In this document: piece after piece, positions 16,197 through 24,873 of the stretch
Position numbering within the stretch: the first letter of the stretch is position 1
How the letters are laid out: every line of letters starts with the position of its first letter
From: Levilactobacillus tangyuanensis
GTDB lineage: Bacteria; Bacillota; Bacilli; Lactobacillales; Lactobacillaceae
Assembly: GCF_003946545.1 (NCBI RefSeq)
Contig: NZ_RHOA01000006.1
Span: 1-64,000, forward strand
Direction: 5' to 3'
DNA length: 64,000 nucleotides
Notes under the pieces: generated by a model
Told to the model about the DNA's origin: nothing
What the model saw: only the letters and a program-made list of their open reading frames with translations
Databases searched by the model: none
Translations under genes and position numbers: made by a program

Positions 16197-16955
16197 CTAG
16201 ATCAACAGTTGCTTTTGGTCATTGTAGAACCGCTTGTAGGCCCAGTAACAGGCGAGCACGGAACCAATACTGGTGGCGGACAACAACATGAAGGTCACCA
16301 TGACTTGGTATTTAATCGCCCGAACGGGATCGACGCCGGCGAAGATTAACCCGGACATCATCCCCGGCAGACTGACGATGCCGACGGTCTTGGCGCCATC
16401 GATCGTCGGCTGCATCCCCGTCTTGATACTGTCCCGCAGGATATCCTTGGAGGCATCCTTCAGGTCCGCACCCAGCGCCAACTTTTCCAACACCGCCTGC
16501 CGTTCTTGGCGGAACTGGGCGTTCAAATTTCGGTAGCACAGGCCAATGGCCACCATGGAATTCGAGGCAATCATCCCGGAGATCGGAATCATTTGCGCCG
16601 GAATGAATTTGATAGCGCCCGCCAACATCAGGACACCCAGCGTGACGGCCGTACTGATCAGGATGGCCCCGATGGAAATCGGTAGGGCATCGGGAATACC
16701 ATTGCTACGTTGCTTGGCATTGTACCCCGCGTTAAAAATAATTATGAGAATCAACGTCAACGTGAGCCAAATGTTGTCGACCTTGAAGACCGACTTCAAT
16801 AAATACCCCACCACAAAGAGTTGGATGACCGCCCGGATAACGCCGATGATCATGTCCTTATCGATACCCAACTTTTCCTTCCAGCCAATCGCCAGGGCAA
16901 TCAACACGAGCCCTAGCGCCAACATTAATGATTGATTATTCACCGCTAGATTCAT
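16197..16955 (-). CDS. fetB: FetB-type ABC transporter permease (UPF0014)
   Basis: A 252-residue polytopic membrane protein with about seven hydrophobic segments. The UPF0014 features are visible: VIRAVIQLFVVGYLL near residue 40, ISGMIASNSMV near 125 and VGIVSLPGMMSGLIFAG near 195. In E. coli FetA-FetB exports iron and raises oxidative-stress tolerance; the same role is inferred here. The start ATG overlaps the fetA stop by 4 bp (ATGA). Repeat Y6 forms its 3' UTR. Confidence 0.88.
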   Translation of the reverse strand: MNLAVNNQSLMLALGLVLIALAIGWKEKLGIDKDMIIGVIRAVIQLFVVGYLLKSVFKVDNIWLTLTLILIIIFNAGYNAKQRSNGIPDALPISIGAILISTAVTLGVLMLAGAIKFIPAQMIPISGMIASNSMVAIGLCYRNLNAQFRQERQAVLEKLALGADLKDASKDILRDSIKTGMQPTIDGAKTVGIVSLPGMMSGLIFAGVDPVRAIKYQVMVTFMLLSATSIGSVLACYWAYKRFYNDQKQLLI

Positions 16956-17605
16956 TGGGCACCTCCCGCGTCGATTTTCCCCGCGGTTAACGTTATCAGC
17001 CGCGAAGCCGCCGCAATCTCTGCTTGATCATGGGTAATCGCAATAATCGTCAGGCCATCGTCCTCATTAAAGTGCCGGATCATCGACCAAACGAAGGCTT
17101 TATTTTCCTCATCTAATCCGGCGGTCACCTCGTCTAGAATCAAGACTTCCGGATAAATCATCACGTTTCGTAAGAGGGCCACCCGTTGTCGCTGCCCACC
17201 GGACAGATCCACCACCGGCTTGGCAAGATCGGCAGCCGCTAACCCCACGTATTCTAGTCCCCGGATCGCCCGGTCACGGTCAAAGGGCATTTGCCGGATG
17301 TCATATGGAAACTGGAGATTGTCCTGAACCGTGTTGCCGAAGAGCGTGGGTTGTTGAAAGCTGTACGAGACCCGACGCCGATAGGTAATCGGATCGTAGA
17401 GTTCAATCGGATCACCATCGAAATTCAGTTCACCACTGGTCTTACTCAGTAACGACGCGATAATTCGAACCAGAGTCGACTTGCCACTCCCCGAGGGCCC
17501 AGCAATGGTCACCCATTCCTGGCGGTCAATCGTCAGATTAATTTCCTTCAAAATACAGGTATCATCCACGTGATACCCCAGATCGACTAGTTCAATTAGA
17601 CTCAT
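16952..17605 (-). CDS. fetA: FetA-type ABC transporter ATPase
   Basis: A 217-residue ATPase: Walker A GPSGSGKST near 38, signature LSGGQRQR near 135, Walker B VLILDEVT near 155 and H-loop THDQ near 190. It is the partner of the overlapping permease FetB. AGGAGGAG lies before the ATG at 17605. The pair forms a two-gene operon whose probable terminator is beyond repeat Y6. Iron export is inferred from the family. Confidence 0.88.
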   Translation of the reverse strand: MSLIELVDLGYHVDDTCILKEINLTIDRQEWVTIAGPSGSGKSTLVRIIASLLSKTSGELNFDGDPIELYDPITYRRRVSYSFQQPTLFGNTVQDNLQFPYDIRQMPFDRDRAIRGLEYVGLAAADLAKPVVDLSGGQRQRVALLRNVMIYPEVLILDEVTAGLDEENKAFVWSMIRHFNEDDGLTIIAITHDQAEIAAASRLITLTAGKIDAGGAQ

Positions 17606-17728
17606 GAGAACTCCTCCTCCCCAAGCGTTTCCCGCATGGCATTATTGTAGTCAAAACGATTCCAAATCCCTACAGAAAGCACTCCGTTTGGTTAAAAAAT
17701 CCCCGTCGCCCCGGGCACCCTCAAAGTT

Positions 17729-17737
17729 TGGTATAAT
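17729..17737 (+). promoter_or_regulatory. Extended -10 promoter of rlmD
   Basis: TTTGGTATAAT has a perfect -10 (17732-17737) with the TG extension, about 65 nt before the start codon. The -35 is not recognisable. Confidence 0.65.
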
Positions 17738-17804
17738 GTTCAAGACCGTAACGGTATGCAATAGATGAAGTTACTTAACAAATGACAACACAATAGGAGA
17801 AAAT

Positions 17805-19280
17805 ATGGCTAAATTTGAGTCAAATAACCACCGGAATTTCCGGAATGATCGCCACGATCACAACGACCACCACTACAACAATCACCGGCGCCCCCAACAG
17901 GAGACGCCTAGTGTCACGGTCGAAGAGGGCCAACGGTTCCCACTGACCATCAAACGCATGGGGATTAACGGCGAAGGAATCGGCTATTACAAACGAATGG
18001 CCGTCTTCATTCCCGGCGCCTTGACCGGCGAAGAAGTGGTTGCCGAGGTCACCAGCGTGGCCAAACGCTTCCTGCGTGCCAAGATTCACCGGATTCGTAA
18101 GACCAGTCCCCACCGGGTCGAACCCCGCGATAGCTACGCCGATGAGGTTGGTGGCTTCGAACTGGAACATTTAGACTACCCTGAACAGTTAAAATTCAAG
18201 CGTGACGTTGTGACCCAATCGCTCGAACGCTACAAGCCTTATGGCTACCAACACTACGACCTGCGGCCAACACTGGGCATGGACGATCCTTACGGCTACC
18301 GTAACAAGGCCCAATTCCAGGTTCGCAAGAATGCCGAGGGCCAGGTAGAGGCCGGCCTCTACGCCGAACGCAGCCATGACCTGGTTGACCTGCCAACCTG
18401 TTCCGTCCAGATGCCCGCCGTCATGACGGTCATGCGCGCCGTGGTTGGGATGTTACAGGACCTCGAGATTCCCATTTACGATGAAGAGGCACACTCCGGT
18501 ATCGTGAAGACACTGGTCGTGCGGGCCGCCGCTCACACCGACGACGTGCAATTGGTCTTCATCACCAACTCGCAGAAGCTCCCACGCAAGCGCGACCTGT
18601 TAACCCGGATTGCCGACGAGTTACCCCAAGTAACGTCCGTCATGCAAAACATCAATCCGGGCGAGACGTCGCTCATTTGGGGCGATGAAACCCGTCATTT
18701 GGCCGGGTCAGAAACGATTACCGAAAAGCTGGGCGACCTGTCATTCAAGCTCTCCGCCCGGGCCTTTCTCCAATTAAACCCCTACCAAGTGGAAGTCCTC
18801 TACGACGAAACGAAGAAGGCCCTGGATCTTCAACCGGGCGAAACGGTTGTCGATGCCTACGCCGGTATCGGAACGATTGGCTTATCCCTCGCCGACACCG
18901 CCGAAGAGGTTCGGGGGATGGAAACCATCCCCGAAGCCGTCGACGACGCCAACGCTAACGCGGAAGCCAACGGTATCACCAACGCCCACTACGAATTAGG
19001 CAGTGCCGAAGACCTCCTGCCTAAGTGGGTCATGGCCGGCTTCCATCCCGATGCCATCGTGGTCGATCCACCCCGCACCGGCCTGGACGAAACCTTGATG
19101 GACACCATCCTGGCTATCCGGCCAGCGAAGTTCGTCTACGTGTCCTGCAACCCGTCAACGTTGGCCAAGGATCTGGTCACGTTGGCCGAGGACTACCGGG
19201 TGGACTACATCCAATCCGTCGATATGATGCCACAGACGGCCCGTTGTGAAGCCGTCGTGAAACTCAGCCGTCGTCAATAG
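17805..19280 (+). CDS. rlmD: 23S rRNA (uracil-5)-methyltransferase of the RlmD/RlmCD family
   Basis: A 491-residue SAM-dependent RNA m5U methyltransferase. Residues 1-32 form a low-complexity Asn/His/Asp/Arg-rich tail. A TRAM domain follows (residues about 40-95), then the catalytic domain with DAYAGIGTIGL (SAM site), DPPRTGLDE and the nucleophile Cys in YVSCNPSTLAKDL. Most family members hold a 4Fe-4S cluster through CX5CX2C plus a fourth Cys. Here the aligned segment DSYADEVGGFELEHL lacks the first three Cys, while the fourth is kept in TCSVQMP. AGGAG precedes the ATG. Confidence 0.92.
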   Translation: MAKFESNNHRNFRNDRHDHNDHHYNNHRRPQQETPSVTVEEGQRFPLTIKRMGINGEGIGYYKRMAVFIPGALTGEEVVAEVTSVAKRFLRAKIHRIRKTSPHRVEPRDSYADEVGGFELEHLDYPEQLKFKRDVVTQSLERYKPYGYQHYDLRPTLGMDDPYGYRNKAQFQVRKNAEGQVEAGLYAERSHDLVDLPTCSVQMPAVMTVMRAVVGMLQDLEIPIYDEEAHSGIVKTLVVRAAAHTDDVQLVFITNSQKLPRKRDLLTRIADELPQVTSVMQNINPGETSLIWGDETRHLAGSETITEKLGDLSFKLSARAFLQLNPYQVEVLYDETKKALDLQPGETVVDAYAGIGTIGLSLADTAEEVRGMETIPEAVDDANANAEANGITNAHYELGSAEDLLPKWVMAGFHPDAIVVDPPRTGLDETLMDTILAIRPAKFVYVSCNPSTLAKDLVTLAEDYRVDYIQSVDMMPQTARCEAVVKLSRRQ

Positions 19281-19361
19281 ATTAATAGGCACTAACCGCT
19301 TTTCGTGTTAGACTTTTAATAACGAATATCGCAATGAATTATTAAGAAAGTTGGCAATGAC

Positions 19362-19802
19362 ATGCAAGATCCTTTCAAGGGCTTTAACGACGATGATCAA
19401 AACAATCAAAATGGTAACGGCCCGCAAGGACTGCCACTACCGCCAAATTATGCCACCGTCGTCAATCCTGAGACGGGTAACATGCGGATCGCCAAAGTGG
19501 GGTTCTCGTGGACCATGTTCCTCTTTCCCCCATTTCCAACGATTTTCCGGGCAGACTGGTATAATCTGCTCTGCATCTTATTGCTAGAAATCTCCGCCTC
19601 GATGATTATTATCATGTTGGTACCCGCCAATCAGTTGGCCAATTACACCTCACTGATTGTGCCGCTCGCTCAAAGCATCCTGTGGGGCAGCATCTATAAC
19701 ATGATGTACTTCAAGCACCTGTTCAAGCTGGGCTTCATGCCGGCCGATGAACGGTCACGAGACCTGCTGGAACACGCCCACTACTGGACGCAACCAAAGT
19801 AA
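19362..19802 (+). CDS. Small membrane protein, DUF2628-like
   Basis: A 146-residue protein with an Asn/Asp/Gln-rich N-terminal tail (residues 1-25), a segment FSWTMFLFPPFPTIFRADWYN near 50 that recalls DUF2628 proteins, and two membrane segments at about 65-85 and 95-110. The C-terminal tail is charged. The Shine-Dalgarno is weak. A terminator follows after about 10 nt. The function is unknown and the family assignment is tentative. Confidence 0.65.
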   Translation: MQDPFKGFNDDDQNNQNGNGPQGLPLPPNYATVVNPETGNMRIAKVGFSWTMFLFPPFPTIFRADWYNLLCILLLEISASMIIIMLVPANQLANYTSLIVPLAQSILWGSIYNMMYFKHLFKLGFMPADERSRDLLEHAHYWTQPK

Positions 19803-19812
19803 ACTGAAGAAT

Positions 19813-19849
19813 CACCAACCATGGGCTATGCCGGTGGTTGGCTTTTTTT
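19813..19849 (+). terminator. Terminator of the DUF2628-like gene
   Basis: CACCAACCA-type arm pairs with TGGTTGG and T7 follows. Confidence 0.8.
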
Positions 19850-19918
19850 CTGGGCTAATCGGTATGTCCTTTAAACCTTAGTGTGGCCTATCCCAAACGA
19901 GTTTGGTATGATTAAGCC

Positions 19919-20063
19919 TGGTCGTCAGTAAACTTAGGATTGTCCTACCTCGATCTCGTCTAGTAGCAAGTGTGGACTCATGACCCACGCCGGATGAGGT
20001 CGGGAAGCTACTGACGATCAACACACTATCTTGCGGCAGTCTCATCTGAGGCTGCCCTTTTTA
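19919..20063 (+). ncRNA. Candidate structured small RNA
   Basis: An extended -10 (TTTGGTATGAT, 19902-19912) precedes a stretch that folds well with G-U pairs: closing stem GTCGTCAGTA (19921-19930) with 20009-20018; a 12-bp stem CTCGATCTCGTC (19949-19960) with GATGAGGTCGGG (19993-20004); a terminal stem GTGTGG (19970-19975) with CCACGC; and a small TAGGA/TCCTA hairpin. It ends with a terminator, GGCAGTCTC..GAGGCTGCC followed by C-TTTTT. No open frame with a Shine-Dalgarno was seen. It is not tmRNA, RNase P or SRP RNA as far as I can judge. Confidence 0.55.
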
Positions 20064-20079
20064 TAGTGTCCTTAGCGCC

Positions 20080-20119
20080 AAAACAGCCGCCCCGTTCAAA
20101 TGAATGGGGCGGCTGTTTT
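20080..20119. terminator. Bidirectional terminator
   Basis: AAAACAGCCGCCCC pairs with GGGGCGGCTGTTTT, with TTC/GAA inside. It serves the minus-strand SDR gene that ends at 20202. Confidence 0.85.
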
Positions 20120-20201
20120 AAGCGATTCGATTACCAGTCTCGTGACGGCCAGTTTGGACAAACCGTTTCCTGACGGCCGTCACCGGTGACTGTCCATCGA
20201 T

Positions 20202-20945
20202 CTAGGCTTGCTTCGTGGGGTAGATCGTGAACTCGTTAACGTTCACGTCTTCCGGTTGGTCAATCGCGAAGTTCACCACGCGAGCGATAGCATCCGGCGT
20301 AATGCCAACGGCATCGTACAGTTGGTCCATCCCCGCCTTGGCATCGGTATCCGTGATGGTGTGCAACAATTCCGTGTTGATGGCCGCCGGGTATAGCGTG
20401 GCCGTCCGAATGTTGGTTCCCTCTTGGGCACTTTCGGTCCGGATAACTTCCATCAGGTTCCGAACGGCAAATTTCGTGGCTCCGTACACCCCGGCACCCG
20501 GGAAACTCTTGATCCCAGCAACGGATGAGGTCGTCACAATTTGGCCGTGCTTTTGCCGGGTGAAGTCGGGCATGACGGCGGCCACGCCGTTCAAGACCCC
20601 CTTCAGGTTAATATCAATCATGTCGTTCCATTCCTTAACGTGCAGCGCGCTAATTGGGGAACTCGGCATGATCCCGGCATTATTGAAGATCACATCAATC
20701 CCACCAAACGTAGACTTGGCGAGGTCAACTAAGCCTTGAACCTCTGCGGCATCCCGGACATCGGTCACCTGGTAGGCGGCCCGGCCACCGGCCGCCTTGA
20801 TCTCATCGGCTAGTGCGGCCAATCGGTCTTCCCGCCGGGCACCCAGAACCACCTTGGCGCCATTTCTGGCAATTAACTTGGCGGTAGCGGCCCCAATTCC
20901 AGAGGAGGCCCCCGTGATCACAACAACTTTATCTTTAACTGTCAT
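20202..20945 (-). CDS. Short-chain dehydrogenase/reductase
   Basis: A 247-residue classical SDR: TGASSGIG near 12, GARREDR near 38 (NADPH preference suggested), NNAGIM near 90, catalytic YGATK near 155, and a C-terminus typical of the YdfG-like serine/3-hydroxy acid dehydrogenase group. AAAGGAGCG precedes the ATG. It is monocistronic. Two palindromic sites flank its promoter region (20965-21013), so a dedicated regulator is likely. Substrate unknown. Confidence 0.88.
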   Translation of the reverse strand: MTVKDKVVVITGASSGIGAATAKLIARNGAKVVLGARREDRLAALADEIKAAGGRAAYQVTDVRDAAEVQGLVDLAKSTFGGIDVIFNNAGIMPSSPISALHVKEWNDMIDINLKGVLNGVAAVMPDFTRQKHGQIVTTSSVAGIKSFPGAGVYGATKFAVRNLMEVIRTESAQEGTNIRTATLYPAAINTELLHTITDTDAKAGMDQLYDAVGITPDAIARVVNFAIDQPEDVNVNEFTIYPTKQA

Positions 20946-20964
20946 AACTTAATCGCTCCTTTAT

Positions 20965-21013
20965 GTCTTGATGTCGATTAGTATATGAGGTTCGAGCGAC
21001 TCGAAATCAAGAC
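20965..21013. promoter_or_regulatory. Putative operator of the SDR gene
   Basis: GTCTTGATGTCGA (20965-20977) and TCGAAATCAAGAC (21001-21013) are inverted copies with one mismatch. Between them is the perfect palindrome TTCGAG-CGA-CTCGAA (20991-21005). The arrangement suggests a dimeric regulator, but I cannot name it. Confidence 0.5.
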
Positions 21014-21150
21014 TCATGGTTAAACTTTTTTATTTTGACGATTTTCCCGAACTTTCTTAAGTTAACGTGTGATTCACCCTGTTTGAATTGTGGCGGCCAA
21101 TTTTTTCTGGTATCTTGGGGCTAATCAAACCGACTACAAAGGAGAATTGG

Positions 21151-22008
21151 ATGCAAACAACTCGACCCGACAGCCCGGTGAAACGCTTCTTTAAAGGCAT
21201 CATTATCGCCCTGGGCTTCATACTACCCGGCGTCTCTGGCGGCGTTTTGGCCGCCATTCTTGGCATTTACGAACGCCTACTCGGCTTCATGGCGCACTTC
21301 CGCCAAAACTTCAAACAAGACTTTTTATATTTCGTCCCCGTCGGCCTCGGCGGTATCGTCGGGATTGCCCTCCTGTCGGCCCCCCTGGAATACCTGTTGG
21401 CACACGCCCAGGTCATCGTTCTGTGGGGCTTTGCCGGCGCCATTATTGGCACGCTACCGGCACTCATGCAGACTGCCAGTTCAAAGACCCCCCGCGATAC
21501 CGCGGATGTGGTCTGGTTCGGCGCGACCTTCGTGATCAGCGCCGGACTCCTCTACTTTATGAGTGATCTCTTTGGTCCCTTGCCGGCTAATTTCATTGGC
21601 TTCACGGTCGCCGGTGCCCTGATTGCCCTCGGGGTCCTGGTACCCGGACTCAGTCCCTCCAACCTGCTTTTAATCCTGGGACTCTTTACCCCCATGCTAA
21701 CCGGCTTCAAGAATCTCGATCTATTGGGCGTTTACCTACCAATCGCGATTGGTGGTTGCCTGGCCATGGCCATCTTCTCCAAGGGAATGGACTATCTGAT
21801 TCACCGCTTCCACTCGCGCGTCTACCATTTCATTCTAGGCATTGTGACGGCTAGTACCGTCTTGATTTTGATACCGAACAGCCACGCCGCCGAAAGTATT
21901 TCGTACGCCGGCGCCAACTGGATGACCTTCATCTGGAGCGCGATTGCCCTCATTGTTGGGATTGCGCTGGGATACTGGATGAGTCGGCTGGAAGAAAAAT
22001 ACAAATAA
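21151..22008 (+). CDS. DUF368 membrane protein, probable undecaprenyl-phosphate translocase
   Basis: A 285-residue polytopic protein with the DUF368 hallmarks IALGFILPGVSGGVLAAILG near residue 20 and ALGVLVPGLSPSNLL near 165, the two pseudo-symmetric PG(V/L)S motifs. DUF368 (PopT) proteins recycle undecaprenyl phosphate across the membrane for wall synthesis; that is family knowledge. The frame is open from 21088, but AAAGGAG lies 6 nt before the ATG at 21151, which is used. It is followed by a bidirectional terminator. Confidence 0.88.
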   Translation: MQTTRPDSPVKRFFKGIIIALGFILPGVSGGVLAAILGIYERLLGFMAHFRQNFKQDFLYFVPVGLGGIVGIALLSAPLEYLLAHAQVIVLWGFAGAIIGTLPALMQTASSKTPRDTADVVWFGATFVISAGLLYFMSDLFGPLPANFIGFTVAGALIALGVLVPGLSPSNLLLILGLFTPMLTGFKNLDLLGVYLPIAIGGCLAMAIFSKGMDYLIHRFHSRVYHFILGIVTASTVLILIPNSHAAESISYAGANWMTFIWSAIALIVGIALGYWMSRLEEKYK

Positions 22009-22047
22009 CTGCGGCGCTTATCGTCAACTCCGCAAAAGAAAATAAAA

Positions 22048-22089
22048 AGTTCCGCAAAAACCAGAAAAGTTTTTGCGGAACTATTTTTA
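22048..22089. terminator. Bidirectional terminator, DUF368 gene / glpK
   Basis: AGTTCCGCAAAAA pairs perfectly with TTTTTGCGGAACT, with T-tracts on both sides. Confidence 0.92.
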
Positions 22090-22107
22090 TACCGGCTAAG
22101 CAGTCGG

Positions 22108-23625
22108 CTAGTCTTGTTCAGGTTTAAAGGCCCGCGTCGCGTTCACGGCCTGTTTCCAACCGGCGTATAGCCGTTCCCGCCGATCCGATTCCATGTCAGG
22201 CTCAAAGAGGCGTCCAGCGGTCCGGATCTCCTTAACCTCATCGATACTTTGCCAGAATCCCACCGCGAGTCCGGCAACGATGGCGGCACCCATAGCGGTC
22301 GTTTCTTCATCGGATGCCCGTAGAACCGGAATATCCAAGATGTCGGATTGGAACTGCATCAGATAACGATTCCGCGATGCGCCACCATCGGCCATCAGGG
22401 TCGTGATATCAATCCCGGTATCCTGGGTCATGGTGTGCAGAACATCCTTCGTCTGGTAGGCAATCGATTGAAGCGTCGCCTTCACGAAGTCATTACGATT
22501 CGTCCCCCGCGTTAGGCCAAAAACGGCACCCTTGGCATCGGCATCCCAGTATGGCGCACCCAACCCGTTAAAGGCGGGCACCACGTAGACCTCATCCTCG
22601 TTGGTCGAGGCCATCGCGGCTTGCCGGGATTCGGGAACGTTACTGATGATCTGCATACTTTCGTGAAGCCAGGCCAGCGCCGTTCCGGCCACCAGGATGG
22701 ACCCTTCAAGTGCGTAGGTAATCTCATCATTTAAGCCATAGGCAATCGTTGTTAACAAATTATTGTTTGATGTCTGCGGTTCATTCCCCGTGTTCATCAT
22801 GACGAAGGCCCCGTCACCGTAAGTGTTTTTGACGGTCCCGGGCTTCAAGGCCAGTTGACCCAACAGGGCGGCCGATTGGTCACCGACAATCCCGGCAATT
22901 GGCACTTCTACCCCATAAAACTGGAAGTTTTGCGTCACGCCATAGACTTCCGAACTCGATTTAACCTCGGGTAACATTGCGGCGGGAATGTTTAACCAAC
23001 TCAAGATGTCGGCGTCCCATTTCAGGTCATGAATATTGAAAAGCATGGTCCGACTGGCGTTACTGTAATCGGTCACGTGGACCTTCCCACCGGAAAGCTT
23101 CCAGGTAAGCCAACTGTCCACCGTTCCGAAGAGTAAGTCACCCTTTTCGGCCCGTTCCTGAGCACCGGGAACCTGGTCTAAAATCCAGCGAACCTTGGTG
23201 GCACTGAAGTAGGCATCGACGACCAGCCCGGTCTTATCACGAATGGCGTCCGCATGCCCCGCCGTAATCAGGCCCTTGGCCAACTTGGTCGTTTGCTTAC
23301 TTTGCCACCCAATGGCTGGATAGATGGGATCGCCGGTCACCTTGTCCCACACAATCGTGGTTTCCCGTTGGCTACTGATCCCGATCGCTTCAATGTTTTC
23401 CGGATGAATCGAGGCGTCGATCAGGGCACTGGCGATGACGGACAGCACACTATTCCAGATCTCATTAGCATCCGACTCGACCCAACCCGCGTGTGGATAG
23501 TATTGTGGAACTTCCTTGTATCCTTCAATGACCTTGCGACCAGTGTGGTCAAAGATTAATGCCCGCGTGCTCGATGTCCCTTGGTCAATGGCTAATATGT
23601 ATTTTTCTGGTTCCTTGAGTGCCAT
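22108..23625 (-). CDS. glpK: Glycerol kinase
   Basis: A 505-residue FGGY-family kinase that converts glycerol to glycerol 3-phosphate. [11 protein letters not shown] lies near the N-terminus, [10 protein letters not shown] near 250, [13 protein letters not shown] near 270, and GGASRN and [13 protein letters not shown] in the C-terminal domain. The size is typical. GGAGGGAG lies before the ATG at 23625; a start at 23643 is less likely. No glpF or glpO is adjacent. A cre-like site lies just upstream, consistent with CcpA repression by glucose. Confidence 0.95.
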   Translation of the reverse strand: MALKEPEKYILAIDQGTSSTRALIFDHTGRKVIEGYKEVPQYYPHAGWVESDANEIWNSVLSVIASALIDASIHPENIEAIGISSQRETTIVWDKVTGDPIYPAIGWQSKQTTKLAKGLITAGHADAIRDKTGLVVDAYFSATKVRWILDQVPGAQERAEKGDLLFGTVDSWLTWKLSGGKVHVTDYSNASRTMLFNIHDLKWDADILSWLNIPAAMLPEVKSSSEVYGVTQNFQFYGVEVPIAGIVGDQSAALLGQLALKPGTVKNTYGDGAFVMMNTGNEPQTSNNNLLTTIAYGLNDEITYALEGSILVAGTALAWLHESMQIISNVPESRQAAMASTNEDEVYVVPAFNGLGAPYWDADAKGAVFGLTRGTNRNDFVKATLQSIAYQTKDVLHTMTQDTGIDITTLMADGGASRNRYLMQFQSDILDIPVLRASDEETTAMGAAIVAGLAVGFWQSIDEVKEIRTAGRLFEPDMESDRRERLYAGWKQAVNATRAFKPEQD

Positions 23626-23658
23626 AAGTCTAACTCCCTCCAAATCCCTGCTTCGCTA

Positions 23659-23672
23659 GGGAAGCGGTTACA
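23659..23672 (+). promoter_or_regulatory. cre-like site upstream of glpK
   Basis: GGGAAGCGGTTACA fits the CcpA consensus TGWAANCGNTNWCA with two mismatches, about 35-45 nt before the start codon. Confidence 0.5.
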
Positions 23673-23760
23673 AATTCACTGCGTTCATCATAGCATGACC
23701 CTTGTGAAGAACGCCAGATTTTGTCTCAATGATTGCCGTGGCTTGTGACTTTCTTAAGGA

Positions 23761-24408
23761 TTAAACGGTCAGGCTTTTGCCCGCCAAAAAAGAGTCCTCA
23801 AAGTCTGCCCGCGTCTTAACCTTCTTACCGAATTCATCAATCAAGGCATGAAATTCTTGATAATCAGTCAATTCAAAGTCTAGTTGGGCCACGACCTTCT
23901 TCTGAAAGGCCGGGTAAGTCTTGGGCATGGTCGCCCCCAGCCAGCCAAACAACCGGCGAGCATAGGTGTCGACCATGAAGGCCCCGTGATCCAACGTGTA
24001 CATCAGGATATAATCGGCCGTTTCGTTGCCGATCCCCGTAATGGCCAGAAGGTCGGCCCGGAGACTGACACCATCGCGTTGCCGCAGGGCGTCCAGGTCA
24101 TCCCCATTAGCGCCAAGCCATTCGGCCAGCGCCCGGACTGCCGCGCCCTTGCGGTGATAGAACCCACTGGTTCGAATCAAGTCGAGCAACTCGTCTTCTC
24201 CAAGCTGCCGAAGCTTAGCGGGATCGAACCCGGTCACGCGTTTTAAATTCAGTAAGGATGGTTCAACATTACGCCAGTTGGTGTTTTGAACCAGAATAGC
24301 CCCCAACATAATCTCTACGGGAGTCTCGGCCCAGGGTGTTCCGGGACGCAACCAGGGCTGAGGTCCCATCGCCTTAGCCATGATTTGATAAAGTTCTTGC
24401 ACGTTCAC
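23761..24408 (-). CDS. EndoIII-like HhH-GPD DNA glycosylase without Fe-S cluster
   Basis: A 215-residue base-excision repair glycosylase-like protein. The helix-hairpin-helix is ITGIGNETADYIL near 125 and the catalytic Asp is in VDTYARR near 150. At the position of the EndoIII Lys (GRKTAN) this protein has Glu (GNETAD), so it should be a monofunctional glycosylase, if active. The C-terminal four-Cys cluster loop is absent. The start is GTG at 24408 behind AAGGAGG; the longer frame to 24447 has no good signal. Its base specificity is unknown. Confidence 0.85.
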   Translation of the reverse strand: MNVQELYQIMAKAMGPQPWLRPGTPWAETPVEIMLGAILVQNTNWRNVEPSLLNLKRVTGFDPAKLRQLGEDELLDLIRTSGFYHRKGAAVRALAEWLGANGDDLDALRQRDGVSLRADLLAITGIGNETADYILMYTLDHGAFMVDTYARRLFGWLGATMPKTYPAFQKKVVAQLDFELTDYQEFHALIDEFGKKVKTRADFEDSFLAGKSLTV

Positions 24409-24428
24409 AGGGGTTCCTCCTTCAAAAT

Positions 24429-24462
24429 AAAAAATGATCAGCCACAAGAGTCGTGGCTGACC
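24429..24462 (-). terminator. Terminator of the gene at 24481
   Basis: On the minus strand GTCAGCCAC-gactctt-GTGGCTGAT is followed by T6. Confidence 0.85.
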
Positions 24463-24480
24463 ACTTTCACTGTTCGCAAC

Positions 24481-24729
24481 TTAGTTTCGCTTGATAACCA
24501 AACGAATATCACCGTCGCCTGCAGGGTTTAGTTCTTCTTGATAGTCAAAGCCGGCATCTTGGAAGTACGCCTTGATTTCATCGTTAATCTCTTCCACTGG
24601 CCGTACGTCTTTGTCTTGGCGTGTCAATAAAAGCGTGTATTCCTTTGAATCCTCATCGACGTTTTCAAAGCTGTACACTACCGCTTCACTATTCAAAATC
24701 TCTTGAATCAACTGTCGTTCTGTCATCAT
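24481..24729 (-). CDS. Hypothetical small acidic protein
   Basis: An 82-residue soluble, acidic protein with EILNSEAVVYSFENVDEDS and VRPVEEINDEIKAYFQDAGF. I do not recognise the family. Two ATGs (24729, 24726) follow a GAGGT-type signal. It is monocistronic with its own terminator. Confidence 0.7.
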   Translation of the reverse strand: MMTERQLIQEILNSEAVVYSFENVDEDSKEYTLLLTRQDKDVRPVEEINDEIKAYFQDAGFDYQEELNPAGDGDIRLVIKRN

Positions 24730-24873
24730 GTTTACCTCGCTTAAATTTTATTCTACTACTCTACTATAGAGTTAATCCCTCTGTTTGTGAACTATTTCGT
24801 CAGCCAAGGGGTGACAAATTTACTAGGCCATGGTTATACTTAGTCCATTCAATGCTTGAAAGGAAGCGACGCC

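Noticed and set aside
16100-16349. Frames across Y6 into fetB
   Set aside because: They overlap the repeat and the antisense of fetB, with no start signal.
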